Positions 1-5,283 of a stretch of 5,283 bases of DNA are shown here, one piece after another. The stretch lies in assembly GCA_958420075.1 (NCBI GenBank), contig CATZIM010000151.1, positions 1-5,283 on the forward strand. The letters run 5' to 3'. Every line of letters begins with the position of its first letter. Position 1 is the first letter of the stretch. The notes under the pieces were generated by a model. That model was not told where the DNA came from, searched no databases, and saw only the letters and a list, made by a program, of their open reading frames with translations. The position numbers and the translations under genes are program-made. This DNA is from an uncultured Clostridia bacterium. GTDB lineage: Bacteria; Bacillota; Clostridia; Lachnospirales; Anaerotignaceae.

Positions 1-3000
1 TTTGTCTGCAAGTCATTCGGGAGTATTATGACAGACTGGATATTGACCCGGCAGTAAAAACGGCAGACCCAGCAGAAATTGCGCTGCTGCAAAAAGATGT
101 GCTGGGGGAATTGTTTGAAACCCTTTACGAAGCGGAGGATGAGGGCTTTCTCCGCCTGCTGGAAACCTATGGAGAAAATACAGGGGATCAGCGGCTGAAA
201 GATTTGATTTTGCAGGTCTATACCTTTTCTCAGGGGTATCCTGACCCGGAAAATCTTCTGCGGAAAATGGCAGAGCAGTTTTATATGGCGGAAGGCGATA
301 CCATTGACCAGTGCGGATGGATGCCACTTATTAAGGAGGGTATTACCAATGGGGTGGACTATGCCCTGTATAACTTACAGAAGGCTTATGACCGCATCTG
401 CGGCAATGGGGAGTTTACTGCCTATGGAGAACGCTTAGAGGCGGAATTAGAAGGCGTAAAAGCCCTGCGGCAGGCATTGGAACATCCTTGTTACGCAGAT
501 TGGCACCAAGCCTATGTTGCCGTTGATTTTGCCCGTATGCCTGCTTACCGTGGTCAGGATAAAGATACAGCGGATTGGGTGAAGAATCTGCGGAATGAAG
601 CCAAGGCGGCTATCGGCAAATTGGGAGAAACTTATTTTTGCTATAGTGCAGAAACCCAGACAAAACTCATTTCCTCGCTTTATCCTATCGCAAAAGCCTT
701 GTCGGAAACGGTCATCCGTTTTGCGGAAGCCTTTGCTCAAGCGAAAAAAGAAAAACTCTGGCTGGATTTCAATGACTATGAACATTTTGCCCTGAAAATC
801 CTCACAGAACCTGGCAGCACGAAAGACAACATCATGCCAACAGATGCCGCAAAACAGATGCAGCAAAAATATGATGAAATCATGATCGATGAGTATCAGG
901 ACAGCAATGTGGTGCAGGAAATGCTGTTGACGGCAGTATCCGGCGCTTATGAAGGCAATAACAACCGCTTTATGGTAGGGGATGTGAAGCAGAGCATTTA
1001 CCGTTTCCGCCTTGCTATGCCTCAGCTGTTCAATGAGAAATACCAGACTTATCCCGTGGAAAAAGGCGGTAAGACCAGAAAAATCATTCTTTCCAAAAAC
1101 TTCCGCAGCCGGAAAAATGTGCTGGATGGCATCAACTTCATTTTCCGTCAGACCATGTCGGAAGCCTTTGGGGATGTGGATTATGATGACGAAGCGGCAC
1201 TTTATGCTGGAGCGGATTTCCCTGACTTTGATGGGCTTTGCGGCGGCGAAAATGAAATAATGCTGCTGGATTTGTCCTCAGAAGAAACAGAGGAACAGCT
1301 GACTGATTTGGAAGAACTGGATAAACGGCAGATGGAAGCCACCATGATTGCTGGAAAAATCAGAGAAATGATGAAGGCTGGCTATCAGGTTTATGACCGA
1401 GGGATAGAAAGCTATCGCCCCATGGAATATCGAGATGTGGCGGTTCTGGTACGGAGTATCCGCAGCTGGGGCACGACGTTGGATGATATTTTTGGGAAAG
1501 AAGGCATTCCTTATTATGCGGAAACGGCAGAGGGATATTTTGATGTGCCGGAAATTGATACGGTTTTGAATTTCCTGCGCCTTATTGATAATCCTTATCA
1601 GGATATTCCCTTGCTTTCTGTGCTTCATTCTCCTCTTTATGGCGTCAGTGCTGATGCTTTGACGGAAATCCGTCTTTTTGGCGGCGATGGATTATTTTAT
1701 GAATGTGTCCTGCGGTATCTGGCAGAAGGAGCAGAAGAGGGAATTTTGGAAAAACTGGAACGCTTCCAGACAGATTTGTTGGATTGGCGGGAAAACGCAA
1801 AAGAATTGTCCCTTTGTGAATTGCTGCGGTACCTTTATCAGCAGACAGGATATTATGATTATGCAGGAATGACTCCCGGCGGCAGCCTGCGGCAGGCAAA
1901 CCTGCGACTGCTGCTGGAAAAAGCGGAAACTTATGAAAATAACAGCGGAAAAGGGTTGTTCCATTTTATTCGCTTTGTGGAGGACATGAAAACAGCAGAA
2001 ACAGAATCCTCCGCCGCAAAACTTCAAAGCGAAGCCGATGATTTGGTGCGTGTTATGACCATACATAAAAGTAAAGGGCTGGAATTTCCTGTGGTCTTTG
2101 TGGCAGACCTTGGGAAACAGTTTAATGACGCAGATGCGAAAGCCGCTGTCATCACCCATCAGGAGTGGGGCTATGGCATGGATTATATGGATTTAGATCA
2201 TCGGGCTTCCTATCGGACGTTATCCAAAACCGCTTTGGCGGAGGCTATCAGGCAGGAAAACCTGTCAGAGGAAATGCGTGTGCTGTATGTGGCATTGACC
2301 AGAGCGAAAGAAAAACTGATTTTGACGGGAACGGTGCGTAACCTGCAAAAATCTGTGGAAAAATGGGCAGAAACAGCAGATTCTGTGGAAGAATTGCTTC
2401 CTGTATTTCGCCTGCGCCGAGGAAGAAACTATCTGGATTGGATTATGCCTGCACTCCTGCGCCATCCTCAGGCAAGGGTATTGCCGGAGCCTTGGAAACC
2501 TACAGATAGGGGAGAGTCACGGCAGTTTTTGGATGAGCCTTCCAAATGGAAATTTACCTTTTTGGAAAAAGGCGATATCTATGGAACAGAGCAGGAAAAA
2601 CAGGAACTGGCGGAAGAACAGCAGAATGTTTTTGAAAACTGGGATACAGAACCGGATTATAGTGGCAGAAAAGAGGAGATTTTCCGTATCCTGTCATGGA
2701 AATATGACCACGAAACAGCAATCATGCTGCCTACAAAAGTTTCTATTTCTGAAATCAAACGTCGGTATCAGGCGGAAGTTTCCGGGGAAGAAGCACCTAT
2801 GCCACAGGAATTGCAAATTCCCCAGTTTGATCGGAAAAAAGAAGGGCTCACTGCGTCAGAAATCGGTACAGCTATGCATACGGTTATGGAAGCGGCAGAC
2901 TTGCAAAAAGCCTATGATGCAGATACTTTGGAAGAACTGCTGGCAGAGCTGCAGCAGCAGGGCAGATTAACGGAAGAAGAAAGAGCTGCCATTCGCAGGA

Positions 3001-3371
3001 AAGAACTTCTGACTTTCTTTTCTTCTGATTTGGCAAAACGGATGCAGAAGGCGGATGAAATCCATAAAGAACAGCCTTTTGCTATGCTTGTGGAGCCAAA
3101 AGAAGTTTTTCTTGATGATATTTATCAAAATATGGAGGAATTTATCCAGATTAATGGTATAATCGACTGTTATTTCGTGGAAGAAAATGCAGTTGTGCTG
3201 GTGGACTATAAAAGTGACCGACTTTGGCAGGAAGATGCTTTCCGTGAAAAATATAGGATTCAGCTGCGGCTTTATAAAGAAGCTTTGGAGCGGGTAACGG
3301 ATCTGCCTGTGAAGGCATGTTATATCTATGCCTTTGCGCCAGGAAAAACCATTCCTATTGATTTTGATTAA
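1..3371 (+). CDS. addA: ATP-dependent helicase/nuclease subunit A (AddA), 5'-truncated by window edge
   Basis: AddA is the helicase-nuclease subunit of AddAB, which resects double-strand breaks and prepares 3' ends for RecA in Firmicutes; its nuclease cuts the 3'-ended strand. The reading frame (codons from base 3) is open to the left edge and gives 1122 residues ending in TAA at 3369-3371. Numbering visible residues from base 3, I see UvrD-family motif II DEYQD (296-300), motif III GDVKQSIYRFR (326-336), motif IV NFRSR (366-370), AVLVRS (480-485), motif V TIHKSKGLEF (686-695) and motif VI with ALTRAKEKL (near 764-772). The C-terminal PD-(D/E)XK nuclease has H959 (TAMHTVM), D1055 (GIID) and D1068-x-K1070 (VDYKSD), all present. 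The first residues (CLQVIREYYDRLDID) match the segment just after the HSF motif of AddA, so roughly 110-130 residues with Walker A are missing upstream. Internal GTG or ATG codons are not the start. RecB is less likely given the Gram-positive setting and the close AddA-like motifs. No frameshift is seen. Confidence 0.
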   Translation, partial: CLQVIREYYDRLDIDPAVKTADPAEIALLQKDVLGELFETLYEAEDEGFLRLLETYGENTGDQRLKDLILQVYTFSQGYPDPENLLRKMAEQFYMAEGDTIDQCGWMPLIKEGITNGVDYALYNLQKAYDRICGNGEFTAYGERLEAELEGVKALRQALEHPCYADWHQAYVAVDFARMPAYRGQDKDTADWVKNLRNEAKAAIGKLGETYFCYSAETQTKLISSLYPIAKALSETVIRFAEAFAQAKKEKLWLDFNDYEHFALKILTEPGSTKDNIMPTDAAKQMQQKYDEIMIDEYQDSNVVQEMLLTAVSGAYEGNNNRFMVGDVKQSIYRFRLAMPQLFNEKYQTYPVEKGGKTRKIILSKNFRSRKNVLDGINFIFRQTMSEAFGDVDYDDEAALYAGADFPDFDGLCGGENEIMLLDLSSEETEEQLTDLEELDKRQMEATMIAGKIREMMKAGYQVYDRGIESYRPMEYRDVAVLVRSIRSWGTTLDDIFGKEGIPYYAETAEGYFDVPEIDTVLNFLRLIDNPYQDIPLLSVLHSPLYGVSADALTEIRLFGGDGLFYECVLRYLAEGAEEGILEKLERFQTDLLDWRENAKELSLCELLRYLYQQTGYYDYAGMTPGGSLRQANLRLLLEKAETYENNSGKGLFHFIRFVEDMKTAETESSAAKLQSEADDLVRVMTIHKSKGLEFPVVFVADLGKQFNDADAKAAVITHQEWGYGMDYMDLDHRASYRTLSKTALAEAIRQENLSEEMRVLYVALTRAKEKLILTGTVRNLQKSVEKWAETADSVEELLPVFRLRRGRNYLDWIMPALLRHPQARVLPEPWKPTDRGESRQFLDEPSKWKFTFLEKGDIYGTEQEKQELAEEQQNVFENWDTEPDYSGRKEEIFRILSWKYDHETAIMLPTKVSISEIKRRYQAEVSGEEAPMPQELQIPQFDRKKEGLTASEIGTAMHTVMEAADLQKAYDADTLEELLAELQQQGRLTEEERAAIRRKELLTFFSSDLAKRMQKADEIHKEQPFAMLVEPKEVFLDDIYQNMEEFIQINGIIDCYFVEENAVVLVDYKSDRLWQEDAFREKYRIQLRLYKEALERVTDLPVKACYIYAFAPGKTIPIDFD

Positions 3372-3378
3372 AAATAAT

Positions 3379-3423
3379 AAAAAACCGGAAATACCTGAAA
3401 AGATCAGGTGTTTCCGGTTTTTT
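3379..3423. terminator. Bidirectional intrinsic terminator between convergent genes
   Basis: A near-perfect hairpin starts just after the addA stop codon. The core stem is 3385-3398 paired with 3404-3417: 14 pairs with one T-G wobble and a 5-base loop AAAGA. It is extended by A3379-3384 pairing with T3418-3423. On the + strand the stem is followed by a run of seven T (3418-3424), which suits termination of addA. On the - strand the A-rich stretch 3370-3384 becomes a T-rich tract, so the same hairpin should end transcripts of the surface-protein gene arriving from the right. The geometry is read directly from the sequence; termination in both directions is inferred. Confidence 0.9.
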
Positions 3424-3427
3424 TGTG

Positions 3428-3531
3428 AGAGATAGCGGACAGCTTCCTATGGGGAAAGAGCATATGCCCTATGGAACGGAGGCTGTCCCTTTATATATTG
3501 TGCGAGTTGAGGTGAAAGTTCAACTATCTCT
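3428..3531. repeat. Nested inverted-repeat element, possible structured RNA or small non-coding repeat
   Basis: This 104-base intergenic stretch is bounded by an 8-base inverted repeat, AGAGATAG (3428-3435) and CTATCTCT (3524-3531). Inside is an 11-pair inverted repeat with one T-G wobble, 3437-3447 with 3478-3488, enclosing 30 bases that contain the palindrome GCATATGC (3460-3467) and two copies of CCTATGG (3446-3452, 3468-3474). A second, 6-pair hairpin is 3505-3510 with 3520-3525; it shares two bases with the outer repeat, so the outer stem is six pairs if both form. The whole can fold as a three-way junction on either strand. On the - strand it lies in the 3' untranslated part of the surface-protein mRNA, before the shared terminator. 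I recognise no known riboswitch or ncRNA class, no transposase and no obvious target duplication. The pairings are visible; a function is not. Confidence 0.5.
3437..3488. other. Long-stem hairpin, possible secondary or weak terminator
   Basis: The arms GGACAGCTTCC (3437-3447) and GGAGGCTGTCC (3478-3488) pair over 11 positions with one wobble, around a 30-base loop in which GGG (3451-3453) and CCC (3467-3469) could extend the stem after a small internal loop. On the + strand the stem is followed by CTTTATATATT, only moderately T-rich, so it may act as a weak backup terminator for addA read-through. On the - strand no T-run follows, so it is not a terminator in that direction. The large loop is atypical for an intrinsic terminator. 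Confidence 0.45.
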
Positions 3532-3545
3532 TATAGATCGTATGA

Positions 3546-5283
3546 TTATTCTGCGGTTTCAGCAGTTGCTTCCATGAAACGCATGATTACGGAAGCGATT
3601 TCTGCTCTGGTTGCTGTGCCCTGAGGAGCCAGCTGGTTGTCGCCCATGCCGCTGATGTAGCCTTCTGCTACTGCCCACTGCATTGCAGGCTGTGCCCATG
3701 CGGAAACGCTCGCGCTGTCAGCAAATGTGGACAGGTCTGCGGAAGCAGTTACATCATAGCCTTTGTATTTTGCGTAGTTGTACAGCATAGCTACCATCTG
3801 TTCTCTGGTAATTTCCATGTTAGGAGCGAACAGACCTTCGCCCATGCCGCTGACGATCTTCGCGTCATTTGCCCAAATAACCGCGTCTGTGTACCACTGA
3901 CCAACGGGAACGTCGATGAAAGCGTTTTCAGCATCACATGCGGGACGGCTTTCCATGTTGTAAAGCATCTGTACCAGCATTGCGCGTGTCAGTTTGCCGG
4001 AAGGAGCGAATTCGTTTTCGGAAACGCCGCTCATGATGCCTTTATCCACAACGTATTCCACGCCTTTGAAGAACCAGTCAGAAGAAGAAACGTCTGTGAA
4101 GTTCAGATCTGTGTTTTCTGTTGTTTCGTCGTCCTTATCTTCTTCTTTGTCTGTATCTTCTGTTGTCTTGCCTTCTTCTTTGAATGTTACAGTAACAGTT
4201 ACGTCACAGTTTGCCATGCGGAAGGTGTATTTGTTGTCTTTGTCTTCTACTTTCTTTGCGTCGATTTTATCGCCTTCGTCGTCAACGATTTCGATTTTGT
4301 CAACTTCGTAGCCTTTGTCAGGTGTGATGGTCAGTGTGATCTTATCGTCTTCGTCTGCCCATGTGTCGCTGACAGAAACGTCACCGTTCTTGGAGTCGAT
4401 GACTGTGATGTAGCCGTCGTAACGGTGAGAAGAACCGCCGCCGGAGGAAGTTCTATGCCATTTTGCTGTCAGTTCAACATTTTCTGTCACTGTATAAGGA
4501 GATTCAACAAGGTTATTTCCATTATACCATCCTTCAAAAGAATAATGAGAACGGCTAGGAGTAGGCAAGGTGATAGCTGTATTTTCACTGACTGTGTATA
4601 CACTATCAGGTGTTGTACCATCGTTATATTTCAGTGTGATGGCGTACTGCGCTTCATCTGGAGTAGGGTTTACCTCGGTTACTTTATCACCGGGTTTAGC
4701 AGCCTTTAAGGCGTCTTCCAGACTTGTATAGTAGCTGAAAGGAGCTTCTGTATTGGAATTACTTTCCAGCTTGGCTTTTACTTCATCTGCCAGGTAGTCT
4801 TCATTGACAGGCTGAGCAAAGTTACCGCTGGTAACCTCAATCCCATTCTTTGCCGCTTCTTCAGTCGCTTTTGAGCTGTATTCAATAACACCGAAGGTAC
4901 CATTCCCTTTTATATATAGTTTGTGTGTACTTGCGTTAGGACTGTCATATACAATACGTCCATTAATGGTGCCGGTATAACTTTCATCAAAAGTAACGGT
5001 GACGTTCGGATAATTACTGATACTGAACTGGCAGACATCGAAAGCGATATTGTTATCATCGGGTGTGATAATATCGGTATCTCCCTTGAAAGTGATGCTG
5101 CCGTTGTTGAAGCTCAGAGGCAAGTTCTGACTACCAGCTTGATTTTCTGCGTAAAAATGCATATCTTCCAAGGTCAGATTTGCGTAATTCTGAATAATAC
5201 GGTAGATGGAAGTTGTTCCTTCTGCAATGCGGATGGTTCCGTTTTTGAAAGTAATGTCAGAATTTTTTAATAATTGGAAACCG
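3546..5283 (-). CDS. SLH-domain cell-surface protein with InlB-type repeats and beta-helix-like N-terminal part, 5'-truncated
   Basis: This is the C-terminal part of an exported protein, probably anchored non-covalently to the wall by SLH domains, which in this family bind pyruvylated secondary wall polymer. The frame is open to the right edge (codons from 5282 downward), giving 578 visible residues ending in TAA at 3546-3548; the true start and any signal peptide lie outside. The TTG at 5171 is an internal Leu codon. Visible residues about 1-150 have short beta-strand and Asn/Gly-rich turn patterns (NGTIRI, NLTLEDM, NGSITFKG) like right-handed beta-helix adhesins. About 150-205 (YYTSLEDALKAAKPGDKV) is a boundary segment common in such proteins. 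Then come an InlB/Listeria-Bacteroides-type repeat (212-276), a Gly/Ser linker (280-285), a divergent InlB-like repeat (288-367), an acidic Glu/Asp/Thr linker (368-392) and three SLH domains (393-570). No LPXTG sortase signal or membrane segment ends it. Ligand and role are unknown; adhesion or surface display is inferred. Convergent to addA with no evident functional tie. Confidence 0.88.
   Translation of the reverse strand, partial: GFQLLKNSDITFKNGTIRIAEGTTSIYRIIQNYANLTLEDMHFYAENQAGSQNLPLSFNNGSITFKGDTDIITPDDNNIAFDVCQFSISNYPNVTVTFDESYTGTINGRIVYDSPNASTHKLYIKGNGTFGVIEYSSKATEEAAKNGIEVTSGNFAQPVNEDYLADEVKAKLESNSNTEAPFSYYTSLEDALKAAKPGDKVTEVNPTPDEAQYAITLKYNDGTTPDSVYTVSENTAITLPTPSRSHYSFEGWYNGNNLVESPYTVTENVELTAKWHRTSSGGGSSHRYDGYITVIDSKNGDVSVSDTWADEDDKITLTITPDKGYEVDKIEIVDDEGDKIDAKKVEDKDNKYTFRMANCDVTVTVTFKEEGKTTEDTDKEEDKDDETTENTDLNFTDVSSSDWFFKGVEYVVDKGIMSGVSENEFAPSGKLTRAMLVQMLYNMESRPACDAENAFIDVPVGQWYTDAVIWANDAKIVSGMGEGLFAPNMEITREQMVAMLYNYAKYKGYDVTASADLSTFADSASVSAWAQPAMQWAVAEGYISGMGDNQLAPQGTATRAEIASVIMRFMEATAETAE
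3640..3655 (-). repeat. 16-bp direct repeat, copy in SLH domain 3
   Basis: TCGCCCATGCCGCTGA occurs here and again at 3838-3853, exactly 198 bases (66 codons) apart and in the same frame. It encodes the SGMG turn of SLH domains 3 and 2. Protein-level similarity alone does not force nucleotide identity over 16 bases, so a recent shared origin or recombination between SLH units, or strong codon preference, is suggested. Confidence 0.7.
3838..3853 (-). repeat. 16-bp direct repeat, copy in SLH domain 2
   Basis: This is the second copy of the 16-base repeat found at 3640-3655, in the equivalent SGMG turn of SLH domain 2. The corresponding turn of SLH domain 1 (near 4021-4035) shares only part of it. 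Identity ends at the codon after SGMG on either side. Confidence 0.7.
4107..4181 (-). other. Acidic Glu/Asp/Thr/Lys linker before the SLH anchor
   Basis: Visible residues about 368-392 consist almost only of Glu, Asp, Lys and Thr, with several EDTD/EED-like near repeats. They have no predicted hydrophobic core, so this is probably an extended, disordered spacer between the repeat domain and the wall anchor. Linkers of this kind are length-variable among related proteins. Confidence 0.75.
4182..4421 (-). other. Divergent InlB-like bacterial repeat domain
   Basis: Visible residues about 288-367 follow the pattern of the divergent InlB-type repeat: NGDVSVSDTWADEDDKITLTI, then PDKGYEVDKIEI, and a closing YTFRMANCDVTVTVTF. 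This matches the common family form with GxVxVS, P(D/E)xGY and YTFxMPxxDVTVTxxF. It is strongly acidic and sits between the Gly/Ser linker and the acidic linker, so it probably acts as a spacer that presents the ectodomain away from the wall. A single cysteine lies in the closing strand. Confidence 0.75.
4455..4649 (-). other. InlB B-repeat / Listeria-Bacteroides repeat domain
   Basis: Visible residues about 212-276 show the typical order of this small ubiquitin-like beta-grasp repeat: an opening strand with YNDGT, TVSENTAITLPTP, the hallmark FEGWYNG near 249-255, and a closing strand ending VELTAKW. Such repeats serve as spacers or interaction modules in exported Firmicutes and Listeria proteins. 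Only one canonical copy is present in the window, and its ligand cannot be told from the sequence. Confidence 0.88.

Larger units (their letters stand above)
3573..4106 (-). other. Three tandem SLH (S-layer homology) domains, cell-wall anchor
   Basis: Three SLH units fill visible residues about 393-445, 454-505 and 517-570. Each has the family pattern of an aromatic-Asp start (FTDV, FIDV, FADS), a Trp a few residues on, a central Gly-rich turn (IMSGV, IVSGMGEG, YISGMGDN) and a Pro followed by a TR motif. The TRAE-type wall-polymer-binding motif reads TRAM at 432-435, TREQ at 492-495 and TRAE at 558-561. The Arg is kept in all three and the Glu only in the last. Three units is the usual number for a complete SLH anchor. 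The C-terminal location is common in clostridial surface proteins. Confidence 0.93.

Noticed and set aside
447..2465. Several - strand open frames of 66-155 codons inside addA
   Set aside because: They lie wholly inside a well-supported coding region, have Phe/Cys/His-rich compositions typical of antisense frames, and show no recognisable domain.
2533..2970. 145-codon + strand frame overlapping addA
   Set aside because: It is an alternative frame within the conserved AddA region, rich in Lys, Arg and Cys and without a domain match.
99..3371. GTG at 99 as the start codon of the + strand gene
   Set aside because: The same frame is open to base 3, and the upstream residues match the AddA segment that follows the HSF motif, so the gene is simply cut by the window edge.
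3505..3525. Small hairpin as a stand-alone terminator or operator
   Set aside because: The stem is only six A/T-rich pairs with a 9-base loop and no T-run on either side; it is better treated as part of the larger nested element.
3428..3531. Insertion sequence or CRISPR repeat
   Set aside because: No transposase, no clear target-site duplication at the ends, and no regularly spaced repeats with unique spacers.
3372..3545. Promoter or small gene in the intergenic region
   Set aside because: Both flanking genes converge here, and I see no convincing -35/-10 pair or ribosome binding site leading a short open frame.
3546..5171. TTG at 5171 as the start codon of the - strand gene
   Set aside because: The frame continues without a stop to the right edge, with the same beta-strand/turn pattern (NGTIRI, NYANLTLEDM), and the product would lack a signal peptide if it began there.
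3994..5270. + strand open frames (94-115 codons) opposite the surface-protein gene
   Set aside because: Low-complexity Ser/Thr/Val-rich products mirror the codon bias of the - strand gene; no domain is visible.

Overview
The window holds two convergent protein-coding genes, each cut by a window edge, separated by a 174-base intergenic region. The protein families (AddA rather than RecB; S-layer-homology anchoring combined with InlB-type repeats) point to a low- to mid-GC Gram-positive bacterium. An anaerobic, gut-type clostridial lineage is the best guess. This is inferred from protein style; no taxonomic marker gene is present.

Left part (1-3371, + strand): the C-terminal roughly nine tenths of addA, the helicase-nuclease subunit of the AddAB DNA double-strand-break resection enzyme. 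The frame is open to the left edge, so the start codon and the Walker A ATP-binding motif lie upstream. The later helicase motifs and the C-terminal nuclease site are all visible and look intact. addB, the usual partner, would be expected upstream, outside the window.

Middle (3372-3545): a strong hairpin with an A-tract on one side and a T-tract on the other, which should terminate both convergent transcripts. Next to it is a 104-base stretch of nested inverted repeats (3428-3531) that no gene explains. It can be drawn as a closed structure with two internal hairpins.

Right part (3546-5283, - strand): the C-terminal 578 residues of a large exported cell-surface protein, open to the right edge. 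In order it has an apparent beta-helix-like region, an InlB-type repeat, a Gly/Ser linker, a second divergent InlB-like repeat, an acidic linker and three SLH domains that should hold it on the cell wall. Codon choice changes sharply at the Gly/Ser linker, as if a shared wall-anchoring module had been joined to a different ectodomain.

The two genes have no evident functional link: one works on chromosomal DNA ends, the other at the cell surface. I do not see a defence system, mobile element, CRISPR array or RNA gene of a known class. The most interesting items are the unexplained intergenic structure and the mosaic build of the surface protein.
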